Of a DNA stretch of 64,000 nucleotides, positions 1 to 9,893 are shown piece after piece. Source of the DNA: a virus; the IMG/VR virus record IMGVR_UViG_3300001398_000002, positions 62,001-126,000 of that record, one strand, 5' to 3'. How positions within the stretch are numbered: the stretch's first letter is position 1; each line of letters begins with the position of its first letter. Both the position numbers and the translations under genes were made by a program. The notes beneath the pieces were generated by a model. The model did no database searches and was not told the DNA's origin. It saw nothing but the letters and a program-made list of their open reading frames with translations.

Positions 1-108
1 AGTCTCCCCAAGAAGTAGGTAGCCGCCCTTTAGGGTACGAAAACCCTCATCGTTCATCCAGGAGGGTACTTCGCCGTCAGCCTTGAGTTCTTCGAGGGTA
101 CGTTTCAT
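1..108 (-). CDS. nrdA: Ribonucleotide reductase alpha subunit, N-terminal fragment
   Basis: The first 36 codons of a protein that runs off the left edge of the window. The segment P-S-W followed by E-G-F-R-T-L, then G-G-Y-L-L and G-E-T, resembles the N-terminal part of the class I ribonucleotide reductase large subunit catalytic region. It lies directly downstream of nrdB with a 2-nt gap and would form the alpha2beta2 enzyme that reduces ribonucleoside diphosphates to deoxy forms. There is no room for an N-terminal ATP cone before this motif, so activity-site allosteric control may be missing. Only the N terminus is visible. Confidence 0.72.
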   Translation of the reverse strand, partial: MKRTLEELKADGEVPSWMNDEGFRTLKGGYLLLGET

Positions 109-110
109 GA

Positions 111-1079
111 TCACTTATCCCAAATCTTGGAGAAATCCATCGAGCCCTTGGCGTAGTCAGTAGTACGCTGAGCAAAGAAATCCGTGTGCGCTACACCCGC
201 AGACATAACATCGAACCAGGCCATTCGCTCCAGAGCCTCCTTATCTAGGTTCTTCCAACGCTTGGCCAAACCCAGATCATTGAGCTTGGTGTTTGTACGG
301 AACCTAATGAAGTTCTTCATATCCTTCACATCGAGTCCCTCTAGCTGGGTCTCCTCGAAGGCCTTCTCAATGAAGTCGTCCTCTAGTTCTACAGTGACCT
401 TGGCAGCCTCGTAGATTTCTTCCTTGAGTTCGTCCGTGAGGATGCCCGGGTACTCCGACACAAGCGTCCTGAACAGCCAGCAGCCGGCGTCCGAGTGCAA
501 GCTCTCGTCCTTGATTGAGAAGGCGATGATCTGACCCAAGCCCTTCATCTTGTTGAAACGGCTGAAGTTCAATAGGATTGCGAAGCTGGAAAACAGGTTC
601 ACGCCCTCATTGAAGGCTGAGAAAATGGCCAACGACTTGGCTATCTCTTCCTTGGACTTGCCTTTAGTCGAGATCAGACGGTCTATTTTGGCCTTGGCCG
701 TCGGCTCGTGAAGGAATGCCCCAAAATCCTCCAGGCCCAGCGACTGATTCAGATAGGCGTACGACACGGCATGAATCGACTCGAAGCTGGCAAACGTCGC
801 CGCCATCATCTGTATCTCAGGTTTCTTGAACCACTTGCCCACCATCTGACTCCAGTACTCCTGGATGAACACCTCGGACTGAGTGAAACCCTTGAGGATA
901 TGCCCAACTGCGTGCTTTTCTCCGTCAGAGAGGGTCATCTTCCAGTCGTTGATGTCCGATGCCATAGACACCTCGGTGTGGAGCCAATGACTCTGCTGCT
1001 GCAATTCCCAGTACTTGTAAGCCTGTTGGTACTCGAAAGGAGCGTAAGTAACTCGTGGCGTAAGTAGCGTCATTCTCAC
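111..1079 (-). CDS. nrdB: Ribonucleotide reductase beta subunit (class I)
   Basis: A 322-residue R2 protein holding the di-iron tyrosyl-radical cofactor. The helix FASFESIHAVSYAYL carries the E-x-x-H ligand pair with Tyr four residues after His, the usual radical position. A second ligand pair is in KDESLHSDAG. The length is normal for the family. The GTG start at 1079 overlaps the stop of the upstream clamp-loader gene as GTGA; an ATG six bases inside (1073) is an alternative. It is transcribed with nrdA just downstream. The pair is known from many large phages, where it raises dNTP supply for genome replication. Confidence 0.92.
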   Translation of the reverse strand: MRMTLLTPRVTYAPFEYQQAYKYWELQQQSHWLHTEVSMASDINDWKMTLSDGEKHAVGHILKGFTQSEVFIQEYWSQMVGKWFKKPEIQMMAATFASFESIHAVSYAYLNQSLGLEDFGAFLHEPTAKAKIDRLISTKGKSKEEIAKSLAIFSAFNEGVNLFSSFAILLNFSRFNKMKGLGQIIAFSIKDESLHSDAGCWLFRTLVSEYPGILTDELKEEIYEAAKVTVELEDDFIEKAFEETQLEGLDVKDMKNFIRFRTNTKLNDLGLAKRWKNLDKEALERMAWFDVMSAGVAHTDFFAQRTTDYAKGSMDFSKIWDK

Positions 1080-2041
1080 TGATCCTTTGCGATAGCGATC
1101 ACAGCAAGCTCAACCAAGGTTCTCTTGGACCTTGCCGAACTACGTATTTCGTAGTCTAATTTACATAGACGATTGTAATGCTTCTTGAGCTTCGCTGTCG
1201 TGTAAAGACTCATCAAGGGAAGCAGGTTATTTCGGCAAGCCCACTCTGTCATATTGAAACGCACCGCTAGAATGCTAGGGCCGTCCCCCTGATCAAGCAT
1301 CTGACGTGCGATCAAAAGTTGCTCCACCTTCGACAACAGGCTATTGGCGACAGGTATTGAGGAGCCTTCGTCATTCGCATACATGATAGTCAGACAGTGC
1401 AGGGCCTCATTGAGCTTTCTAGCCAAAGCCGCATCTGCGACCTCCCACGGCTTGACGTGCCTGTCGGGGGATATCACAGACACGACATGCGCTTTGGTGA
1501 CGAAGCCGTCGCTTACGAAGTACTTGAGTTTCCCCAATTCGTTATAGATGCCTGCTAGGTTGTCCCCAAAATGCCTATCCAGGAACTCCAAAGCGCCCTC
1601 GTCCAAATTCAGAAATAGACGATGGGCTTCGTCGATCACACGCTTCCTAAAGCCGACCTTATCCCACCGCTTGAGCTTCAAGAAGCTAGAGACAGAACCG
1701 TGACTTTTGGCTAGAGCCGCCCAGGCCGTCGGCAACTTCGGCTCGTGTATGACGGCCGTCAGAATCGATGAGCTATGCTCTGGGTTCAGTTCTTCCAGAT
1801 ACTTTTTAAGGGCGCCCTCTAGTTTGATGTCGTTGGCATCTTGGATCACAACATGCCGTTCAACATCCCCAAACATCGCACGAGTCTCGCACAGCGTCAC
1901 CACGGAGTTCTCTTTCTCAGAGCCATTTAGGGTGATCACATCCCTGTCTCCGAAAGAAGCCTTGTGCGCGAACACTGCGCGATTAAGCAACACTTCTTCG
2001 TCGCCATAGAAAATGAAGAATGGAGGGATCTTGCTGGCCAT
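1076..2041 (-). CDS. holA: DNA polymerase III delta-like clamp-loader subunit
   Basis: About 321 residues. The N terminus (PPFFIFYGDEEVLLNRAV) resembles the start of bacterial HolA. The centre has the delta-type segment ALEFLDRHFGDNL followed by a conserved LGKL region. Delta opens the sliding clamp in the clamp-loader pentamer. The ATG at 2041 (MASK) is preferred to a TTG at 2068, because it sits just past the stop of the upstream delta'-like gene. Downstream it overlaps nrdB by 4 nt. No Walker motif is seen, as expected for delta. Host-type delta subunits are uncommon in phages. A remote AAA+ protein of another role is possible. Confidence 0.7.
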   Translation of the reverse strand: MASKIPPFFIFYGDEEVLLNRAVFAHKASFGDRDVITLNGSEKENSVVTLCETRAMFGDVERHVVIQDANDIKLEGALKKYLEELNPEHSSSILTAVIHEPKLPTAWAALAKSHGSVSSFLKLKRWDKVGFRKRVIDEAHRLFLNLDEGALEFLDRHFGDNLAGIYNELGKLKYFVSDGFVTKAHVVSVISPDRHVKPWEVADAALARKLNEALHCLTIMYANDEGSSIPVANSLLSKVEQLLIARQMLDQGDGPSILAVRFNMTEWACRNNLLPLMSLYTTAKLKKHYNRLCKLDYEIRSSARSKRTLVELAVIAIAKDQ

Positions 2042-2048
2042 GTTCAAC

Positions 2049-3026
2049 TCAACGCTGCGAGAAAGCAACGGAGAAACAATTCTTGACCTGATGGTGCAAG
2101 CTCACCTTGGCATGCGATGAACGATCTTGTGCCACACTGATCTCCCTACGCAAAGCAGACAAGCGCGTATGGCCTATTTTTTCACACAGCACTGTCAATT
2201 CTTCACGTAGATCCATGTTGGTGATGCGGTCGGGGGCGTGGGGGATGAGCAGAAGGTCGAGCACTAGATGTTCTAAAAAACGAATGGCGAGGAGCAGCTC
2301 GGAGTCCTTCTGCTCCGTAGACTTCTTCTCTGGGAGCATATCATCAATTGCAGCGAACAGAGAAGACAAGTCTCCCGTCAAGGCCATCTTGAGGATGTCA
2401 AGCACACGATTTCTGAAGCTGATCCGATTTGATCCTAGAAACTGAACTGCACGTCCAACAGAGCCCTCTGACAGGCGCGTGTATACGAGCACCTTCATCG
2501 GATCATCCGTAAGCTGGCTCAAAGTGCTGGTGATAAATGCTTCACTCAACCGATTATAGCGGACTTCCCCACATCGAGAGACTATTGTAGGGATCACCCT
2601 TTCGATCGAATTCGCAAGGAGAATAAATCGCACCACCTTAGGGGGTTCCTCCAGTGTTTTGAGGACTGCATTCGCAGCCGGCTCAGTCAGCTGGTCGGCA
2701 CCGTCGATCACGATGTACCTACGCCGCGCAACCGTCGGGTACGTTTTAGCCTCCTCCAGGGCACCGCGCATCTCTTCGATGCCTATCTCCTTGCCGCCAC
2801 TGGAAGCAAGAAGCGTTAGGTCTGGGTGGACCCCTCTAGCTACTTGCAAACACTGCTTGTCAGAGGGGTTCCCGTCAGAGAAGTCCTCTTTGATGGCTTC
2901 TAAAACCGAGAATCGCTTCCCTACGCCCTCGTCCCCAACTAATAGTAGAGGTATTTTGCACTGGTTCGCGACCACCTTTCGGAGATACGCGACACCTCTA
3001 GCCTGTTCCCGAACCTCGCTCAACAA
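2049..3026 (-). CDS. holB: DNA polymerase III delta'/gamma-like clamp-loader ATPase
   Basis: A 325-residue AAA+ protein. The P-loop is VGDEGVGKRFS near residue 32. A Walker-B-like stretch YIVIDGADQL is followed by NAVLKTLEEPP, the signature of the DnaX/HolB family, and the SRC motif is in IPTIVSRCGEVR. Together with the delta-like protein encoded just downstream it suggests a phage clamp loader that places a sliding clamp on primed DNA. No zinc-binding Cys cluster is seen, which fits delta' better than tau. It overlaps the small zinc-ribbon gene upstream by 29 nt. Confidence 0.84.
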   Translation of the reverse strand: MLSEVREQARGVAYLRKVVANQCKIPLLLVGDEGVGKRFSVLEAIKEDFSDGNPSDKQCLQVARGVHPDLTLLASSGGKEIGIEEMRGALEEAKTYPTVARRRYIVIDGADQLTEPAANAVLKTLEEPPKVVRFILLANSIERVIPTIVSRCGEVRYNRLSEAFITSTLSQLTDDPMKVLVYTRLSEGSVGRAVQFLGSNRISFRNRVLDILKMALTGDLSSLFAAIDDMLPEKKSTEQKDSELLLAIRFLEHLVLDLLLIPHAPDRITNMDLREELTVLCEKIGHTRLSALRREISVAQDRSSHAKVSLHHQVKNCFSVAFSQR

Positions 3027-3198
3027 CTGGAGCCTCCAAAAGCAATGCGTCTACAGGCGCGGCCACAGGCACTAGTTGCATGACAGCAAAATAGTGCTGT
3101 TTGCAGCTTGTACATTCAAACCTGTAGACCTCTTTGCCTGTTCGTTCCAGAGTGCTTTTACACCGCAGGCAACGCATGGTGCTCTGATCTGAGGACAT
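2998..3198 (-). CDS. Small zinc-ribbon protein
   Basis: A 66-residue protein with two Cys pairs, CLRC (about 10-13) and CTSC (about 29-32), spaced as in a zinc ribbon, followed by a hydrophobic, Ala/Val-rich tail. I do not recognise a family. It overlaps the clamp-loader ATPase gene, so the two are probably translated together. It could bind nucleic acid or act as an adaptor, but nothing in the sequence decides this. Confidence 0.6.
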   Translation of the reverse strand: MSSDQSTMRCLRCKSTLERTGKEVYRFECTSCKQHYFAVMQLVPVAAPVDALLLEAPVVERGSGTG

Positions 3199-3203
3199 TT
3201 AGA

Positions 3204-4007
3204 TCACTGGCCGTAAAGGAGCCGATTACTCTCAAGAAAAGCGTAGACAGTCGAGTAGGGGGCTACTCGCTGCAAGGCGCCAGCCTCGGCTTGCTGCCTA
3301 GTGGCTTCGAGGTTCTTGTCCACAGCTGCTCGACTCCAGCTCATGAAAAAGTACGAGGCATCGACGAAGTGGGCCACTACATTAGGGCGATTAGTCACAG
3401 CACAATGCCACACCCACTGCATCACAGCCAAGGTCATACCGTAGCCTCGAAGTTCCCACTTAACCCGCCAAGGGGCCGGCCAAGGAGCCAGCACAACTAG
3501 ACCTAGAAGGACCAGCATGCTCCAGCCTGTGTAGTAACAGCCTAGCGCCAAAAAAACCATGAGGCTTACCCCCAGCACTAGGCCAAAAACAAGCTTCGAT
3601 AACTTGTACGCGCCGCAAGCAATGACGTACCCAACTAATGGGATGGCCAACACCCAAGAATGTAGGCCAGTCAACGCTATGAACAGTATCGCTGGGACCA
3701 GGGCCAACACCTGAGGGAACAGATAGGACAACTTGAACCAGAGGGTTCGTTGCGAATCGTATATGTGCACCGACTCATGAGCAAGGATAACGACACTGTC
3801 CTCAGGGGACGCCTCGTAAAAAGCCTGCGTTGGGAAATAGACCGTACTTCCAATGGTCGTGATGAATTCGGTCATGTACCCCGGATTGAAGATCATGAGG
3901 AACCCTAGCAACTTTTGAGCCCAGGACTGATCCTTGAAGCATACCCTAAAGTTAGGGTATGCTGTCTGTAAATGACTCTCGAAGCGCTTTAGGGTTGCCA
4001 AATCCAT
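3204..4007 (-). CDS. Membrane protein with HExxH metalloprotease motif
   Basis: 267 residues. AHESVHIYDSQR (about 75-86) carries an H-E-x-x-H zinc-protease motif in a helix. It is followed by strongly hydrophobic stretches (VLALVPAILFIALTGL and the region to about residue 170) that predict several transmembrane segments. The arrangement resembles membrane metallopeptidases of the M48 or site-2 type in outline only. It may act at the host inner membrane. The third zinc ligand could not be assigned. Confidence 0.62.
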   Translation of the reverse strand: MDLATLKRFESHLQTAYPNFRVCFKDQSWAQKLLGFLMIFNPGYMTEFITTIGSTVYFPTQAFYEASPEDSVVILAHESVHIYDSQRTLWFKLSYLFPQVLALVPAILFIALTGLHSWVLAIPLVGYVIACGAYKLSKLVFGLVLGVSLMVFLALGCYYTGWSMLVLLGLVVLAPWPAPWRVKWELRGYGMTLAVMQWVWHCAVTNRPNVVAHFVDASYFFMSWSRAAVDKNLEATRQQAEAGALQRVAPYSTVYAFLESNRLLYGQ

Positions 4008-4016
4008 GGGGTATCC

Positions 4017-4235
4017 TCAGATGTTGATATGCCCGCCAACTTGGACGCTGGCTGGCCTGGAGCACTTCACGCAACGATACACTCGTTGCCCGGTGTGTTC
4101 CTGTCCTTCAATCTTGATCTCGACGGCTTCCATCGAATCGCAGCCCTCACCCTTGCAACGCAGGTTCACTTTAGCATCCTGTACTTTTGCCGAAGGGACT
4201 AGGCCTGGTGCTGTGCCGGAATGATCAATGCTCAT
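4017..4235 (-). CDS. Small zinc-binding protein
   Basis: 72 residues with a four-Cys ribbon: CKGEGC near residue 27 and CVKC near residue 55, separated by a charged strand. No family recognised. It is one of many short Cys-rich proteins in this window. Confidence 0.55.
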   Translation of the reverse strand: MSIDHSGTAPGLVPSAKVQDAKVNLRCKGEGCDSMEAVEIKIEGQEHTGQRVYRCVKCSRPASVQVGGHINI

Positions 4236-4253
4236 TTGGGTGCTCTTTCTTAT

Positions 4254-4628
4254 TTAGGTGCCTGGAAACAGGCTCTGAAGGATCCCCAGTACCCGTAAGT
4301 AATAGGGATCAGTAGGGCTCAACAACGTAAGGTCTTGTGCTACCCTGGTATTTTGGGGCGTTGGCACTACAAGAGGGTCCAAGGACCCGTCTTTAATGAA
4401 TGGCTCAATCTTTGCCCAATCACTAGCTAAGATCTGAACCTTCACTCCAGGGGCCGTAATCAAGACGTATGTGATCTCCTTCGACGTGCCCAGCGTGACC
4501 TTTGCCTGCTTTCGGTACAGCCCGACGATAGCCCTAGCTACTTCTGGCAGATCCTGAGGCTGTACGTCTGTAGGGCGAAGACCCCAGATCTGGAAGAGGC
4601 GGCTATCCACCTCTTCCAGATCTGACAA
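4254..4628 (-). CDS. Hypothetical protein
   Basis: 124 residues, mixed alpha/beta, no Cys clusters, signal peptide or membrane segment seen. It lies between the zinc-ribbon gene and groEL in the same direction. No function can be proposed. Confidence 0.55.
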   Translation of the reverse strand: MSDLEEVDSRLFQIWGLRPTDVQPQDLPEVARAIVGLYRKQAKVTLGTSKEITYVLITAPGVKVQILASDWAKIEPFIKDGSLDPLVVPTPQNTRVAQDLTLLSPTDPYYLRVLGILQSLFPGT

Positions 4629-4668
4629 GTAAAAACCTACGCCTAAGAATACTAGTGATTACAACCAG

Positions 4669-6684
<2,016 letters not shown>

Positions 6685-6685
<1 letters not shown>

Positions 6686-7254
6686 TAAGATTTACGGGGC
6701 AAGCGTTTGCCTAGCTTTGCTAATGACGCCTTCGCGTGCTCTTCAGGCTTAGACCAACGGATTGCGCTGGCAGCTCTCAGCTTAGCTCTAGTTTGTTCTG
6801 TGGGCACTAAACCTTCATGAGCCTCCGAAATTCGCTGCCTATGCTCTGGACTCTTCGGTTGTTTTCCCAACTCTCGTATGTGGATCATCCTAACAGGGTT
6901 CGCTAAAATAGCGGCACGCATACGCTCCGAAGTCTCTGGGCTCCTCTTGCAGCCTTCGCTAGAAGTCGCCTTTCGACTCATGTTGTATTGAGCAGGCAGG
7001 GTGTCGAAGAAGTGCTGCTCCAACATTAGCCTAGTTGGCCTATCACAAATTTGCAGGACATTGAAAGTGAAGACCACCTCTCCATGCTTGTCCCATGCAT
7101 TTTGCAAGTAGGCCGAATGATGGCGCCCATTTCGTAATAAGCAGCGGTGCAAATTCCAACGTTTGCGGAAATTACACGTACTACCTATGTAGTGCTTCCC
7201 GTTCACATGATTGTGAATCGTGTACAGCCCCCCCAACTCAGGTAGGTCGTGCAT
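6685..7254 (-). CDS. GIY-YIG homing-type endonuclease with NUMOD3-like repeats
   Basis: 189 residues. The N-terminal domain has LYTIHNHVNGKHYIGSTCNFRKRW, with the two Tyr-containing GIY-YIG strands and the catalytic Arg helix. The C-terminal half has short repeats of the type SPEHRQRISEAHEG, the NUMOD3 DNA-binding motif of segmented GIY-YIG endonucleases. These free-standing nucleases spread by cutting allelic sites. It overlaps the exonuclease gene upstream by 17 nt. Confidence 0.9.
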
Positions 7255-7807
7255 GCTGGAGCATCCTTATGAATAGCTGACCTTGCTCTCGCGCATCACT
7301 CAGTGCGACATGCTCGTGCGGAGGCAGGTCCTTAAACCACTTCTTAGGCATAGTGCGCTTTGTAGTGCCTCTGTAGGGGGTCCCCAAAATGGCCATTGCG
7401 AAGGTCTTCATGTCTAGGCACGCAAAACTGAAAGGGCTTTTGCCTACAAATTTAGTGATGTACCAGTGAGCGAAGGTAAAGTCGAAGCCGGCAGGGTAGG
7501 CAACGCACACGGGGGTCGCACTGTTCTTTGCCGAGACCTCGTTGACCCAATTCACAAAGGAGACCATCCCCACAACAGGAGACTTCAAGTTGGTGCGGCA
7601 AGCAGCCCAAGCTGCTCCCTGGGTAGACCACCAAGCCATGGTGTCTGGGTGCCCGACGGCGCCCTCCAAAAGCTCCAGGTTTACTTCGAATGACCCTACT
7701 TCTTTGCCCGTTGGCAACAACGCCACGGCTCCGAGGCTCAACATGGAATGGGGTCCTGGTATAGGCCCGTCCGCCTCGACATCAACGCTGATATAGATTT
7801 CTTGCAT
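7238..7807 (-). CDS. DEDDh 3'-5' exonuclease
   Basis: 189 residues with an RNase H fold exonuclease pattern. ISVDVEADG provides D-x-E, the Asp in AGFDFTFAH is the second acidic site, and HEHVALSDAREQG gives the His and last Asp of a DEDDh enzyme. Members degrade or trim single-stranded DNA or RNA from the 3' end. A GGTGTA motif lies 13 nt before the start codon, suggesting its own promoter. Confidence 0.8.
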   Translation of the reverse strand: MQEIYISVDVEADGPIPGPHSMLSLGAVALLPTGKEVGSFEVNLELLEGAVGHPDTMAWWSTQGAAWAACRTNLKSPVVGMVSFVNWVNEVSAKNSATPVCVAYPAGFDFTFAHWYITKFVGKSPFSFACLDMKTFAMAILGTPYRGTTKRTMPKKWFKDLPPHEHVALSDAREQGQLFIRMLQHARPT

Positions 7808-7819
7808 ATGGCGGGGTTA

Positions 7820-8107
7820 CTACACCGATTTCGGAGCGGTCAGCAGCCGAAGTCTGCGAATGACTTCATCTCTCATGACTGGTCCGTAGGAATCGGCAAT
7901 AGCGGGGTCCAGCATTGAGAGGAACCGATCCGGCTTCATGCCCGCTTCTACGGCCTCCAGGACAAGCGCCATCCAATCGGGGGTCATGCCCCGTTCTTCG
8001 AGGATGCCCAGAATCGAGTCCAGAGGAACCCCTGTGGTCTCATAGAACTTGTAGACTCCGGTGACGATGGTCTTTCCGTCCTGGGTTTTTCCGACTGATT
8101 CGAGCAT
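7820..8107 (-). CDS. Hypothetical protein
   Basis: 95 residues, predicted all-helical, no recognised motif. It starts immediately before the stop codon of the small membrane protein upstream and is probably translationally coupled. Confidence 0.55.
   Translation of the reverse strand: MLESVGKTQDGKTIVTGVYKFYETTGVPLDSILGILEERGMTPDWMALVLEAVEAGMKPDRFLSMLDPAIADSYGPVMRDEVIRRLRLLTAPKSV
7821..7826 (-). promoter_or_regulatory. GGTGTA motif, 13 nt before gene start at 7807
   Basis: Minus-strand ATCGGTGTAGTAACC ahead of the exonuclease gene. Confidence 0.5.
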
Positions 8108-8383
8108 CTACTTGATCTTCTTGTACTTAGAGATGACCCACATCGTAAAAGCAAAAATCGAAGTAAAGAAGGCCATGAGAACCCACAATCCATAGATTGG
8201 ACTCTGGGGTATTAGCCAGATTGCCAGGCCCGTAGGAACCAACACGACAGGGAAGTACTTGAACAAGCGGTTCTCTTCCGCCCGTTGACGACGCTCCAAG
8301 GCCAGCTCCTCGCGACTCAAGGAGGCTAACCACCTGCGGCGGCGTTCCCGATCTTCAGCGTTTCTTCGAGTCCAGCCGACCAT
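8108..8383 (-). CDS. Small two-helix membrane protein
   Basis: 91 residues. The first half is very basic (RRR clusters). The second half contains two hydrophobic helices (PVVLVPTGLAIWLIPQ and LWVLMAFFTSIFAFTMWVI) ending in a basic tail, consistent with a small inner-membrane protein. It starts right at the stop of the preceding 50-residue gene (TGA then ATG). Confidence 0.6.
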   Translation of the reverse strand: MVGWTRRNAEDRERRRRWLASLSREELALERRQRAEENRLFKYFPVVLVPTGLAIWLIPQSPIYGLWVLMAFFTSIFAFTMWVISKYKKIK

Positions 8384-8536
8384 TCAGTTCCTTGCGCCAG
8401 CGCTCTTGTATAGGGGTAGGTTTGCCCACCACCGCCAAAGCCTCGGGGACACTTTGAACACGACGCTGCCTGCGATGTGCCGCCAGTTGTTGACCCAGTG
8501 GCCGGCATTGCACATGCCGCAGTCGTCCCGAGTCAC
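8384..8536 (-). CDS. Short Cys/His protein (50 residues)
   Basis: A short gene bounded by tight junctions. The GTG start at 8536 overlaps the VWA stop as GTGA, and the TGA stop abuts the ATG at 8383. The product contains CGMC followed by a Trp/His-rich stretch (GHWVNNWRH). The same frame upstream of the GTG also holds a C-S-K-H motif just before the start, so an upstream start or a -1 frameshift from the VWA gene could add a second half of a zinc site. Function unknown. Confidence 0.55.
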   Translation of the reverse strand: MTRDDCGMCNAGHWVNNWRHIAGSVVFKVSPRLWRWWANLPLYKSAGARN

Positions 8537-9108
8537 CCGATGCTTAGAGCAAATCGAATACCAGTCCCGCCGCCGTAGCCAAAGGCACTGACCGTAGAGG
8601 TCCCCAAGTTCTCCTTGAGGAGCCTCAGGATTTGAGGCTTGTCTACAATGCCCGCTGAGGGTTCACCATCGGTGAAAACGATGATACGCTTGATGTACTT
8701 CGGGTGAAGGTCCAAGCCCTCAACCATCCGCAAAGCCTCCAGAACTCCGCCGTTCAGGTCAGTCCCACCCAAGGGACCCAGCTTGCTGATGATGTTTTTG
8801 AGCTTGGTTTTGACCTCAGCTGTCGCCAACTGGGGTTCCATCAGCTTGTGGATTCGGCCTTCGAATCCAATAAGGCCAACGATGTCACCTGGCTGCAACT
8901 GGTCAACCAGCTTCCCCATGCTCTCTTTGGCGTATTCGAGCTTCCCACCTGACATCGAACCTGAGAGGTCGATAACTGGGACTACGCAGAGATTCGGGCG
9001 TTTTGCTACCCAGTCCAACTGAGGAGCTGTGAGCGAGACTACGAGTTGGACGTTGTTGTCTTGAGCGTGATTGAGCTTATCGTGAGTTAGACGCGCTTGG
9101 ATCTCCAT
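8533..9108 (-). CDS. VWA-domain protein
   Basis: 191 residues. The MIDAS motif is DLSGSMSG near residue 48; the downstream Thr is in GGTDLNG and the Asp in FTDGEPSAG. The fold binds a divalent metal and usually mediates protein contacts. The protein stops about 10 residues after the last core strand (SAFGYGGG), shorter than most VWA proteins. A GGAGG site precedes the ATG. Confidence 0.85.
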   Translation of the reverse strand: MEIQARLTHDKLNHAQDNNVQLVVSLTAPQLDWVAKRPNLCVVPVIDLSGSMSGGKLEYAKESMGKLVDQLQPGDIVGLIGFEGRIHKLMEPQLATAEVKTKLKNIISKLGPLGGTDLNGGVLEALRMVEGLDLHPKYIKRIIVFTDGEPSAGIVDKPQILRLLKENLGTSTVSAFGYGGGTGIRFALSIG

Positions 9109-9322
9109 GGGAGTCCTCCGTAAAAACAGTCGAGGGGTGCCTTTGATGCGGGCTGGACAAGCCCCAAATCGCTAGCGTTCCTGGTTCGAAGTCCGCAGCC
9201 TCCCCAAACCTTTTACGGTGCGGTCAGCTGTTACGAAGGACCCAAGCCCTGGGGCGCGGTCCCTCAGCCATACCTATACACCATTTTTGGACGATCGCAC
9301 AGCTTTTTTTGAACAAGCCTAG
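9109..9322 (-). other. Intergenic region between divergent transcripts
   Basis: No convincing gene. It contains a GGTGTATAG motif (complement of 9275-9282) reading toward the VWA gene, a short hairpin gggct/agccc near 9160, and a T-run at 9304-9310 on the plus strand. It may hold promoters for both directions or a short RNA. Confidence 0.4.
9277..9282 (-). promoter_or_regulatory. GGTGTA motif, transcript toward VWA gene
   Basis: GGTGTATAGG on the minus strand, about 165 nt before the VWA start codon. Same core as the motifs placed 9-13 nt before other starts. The long leader would include the hairpin at about 9160. Confidence 0.4.
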
Positions 9323-9324
9323 AT

Positions 9325-9564
9325 GTGGGAACCCGTAGGACAGAATCCAAGAGCAAATGGCTGCTCCGAATCACCAAGGCAATGGAGGATCGGGACACCC
9401 TTATGCCCTGCCAAGCTTGTGACGGCCACGGAAGCCGCCTCGTAGAGTACCCCACTGGAGGCTACCGCCAGCTCGCCTGCAAGTGGTGCGACAACGGGTT
9501 CACCGACAAGGTGACCGCAGCCATGTTCCGGCGCTGGCTCAACATAGCGAGGTTCGCCAAATGA
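9325..9564 (+). CDS. DnaJ-type zinc-finger protein
   Basis: 79 residues. CQACDGHG and CKWCDNGF form the paired CxxCxGxG repeats typical of the DnaJ central zinc domain. A GTG start at 9325 gives the longest form; an ATG at 9382 is also possible. The stop overlaps the next gene's ATG as ATGA, so the two are an operon. Confidence 0.65.
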   Translation: MGTRRTESKSKWLLRITKAMEDRDTLMPCQACDGHGSRLVEYPTGGYRQLACKWCDNGFTDKVTAAMFRRWLNIARFAK

Positions 9565-9893
9565 CGACACCACTTCATGAGCTGGACGCAGAATTCCTAA
9601 CCCATACCCCAAGAGGATTCCATCGAGGATTGGACATCACTACTGCCCAGGGCATCCTCTTCATATGCCCTAGCTGCTACCGCAAGAACGGCAACTCCGA
9701 TATCGGGGTCCACAGCGTCCTTGTCTGGTTTGCCAATCGTGGGGTCCCGGATGAGGCCGAGCCGCTACCTAGATGGCATGTCTCAGGCACCTCACTGGCC
9801 GATGTCTCGATCACACCCAGCATCAACCTCGCCACCGATGAAGAGAGCAAGGACGAGTGGCACGGGTACATCACGAACGGGCACGCCACCTAA
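9561..9893 (+). CDS. DUF6527-like protein
   Basis: 110 residues from the ATG at 9561. It resembles DUF6527 proteins: a CPSC pair near residue 36, VWFANRGVPDEAEPLPRW, SGTSLADVSITPSI and the ending WHGYITNG. To my knowledge that family often lies next to bacterial ubiquitin-like conjugation genes (E1/ThiF, JAB). A set of those genes occurs 17 kb away in this window, which may be a functional link or coincidence. Confidence 0.65.
   Translation: MTTPLHELDAEFLTHTPRGFHRGLDITTAQGILFICPSCYRKNGNSDIGVHSVLVWFANRGVPDEAEPLPRWHVSGTSLADVSITPSINLATDEESKDEWHGYITNGHAT

Noticed and set aside
9125-9205. tRNA-like sequence with GGTTCGAAGTCC on the plus strand
   Set aside because: No 5-bp T-stem and no complementary acceptor strands; other arms do not fold.
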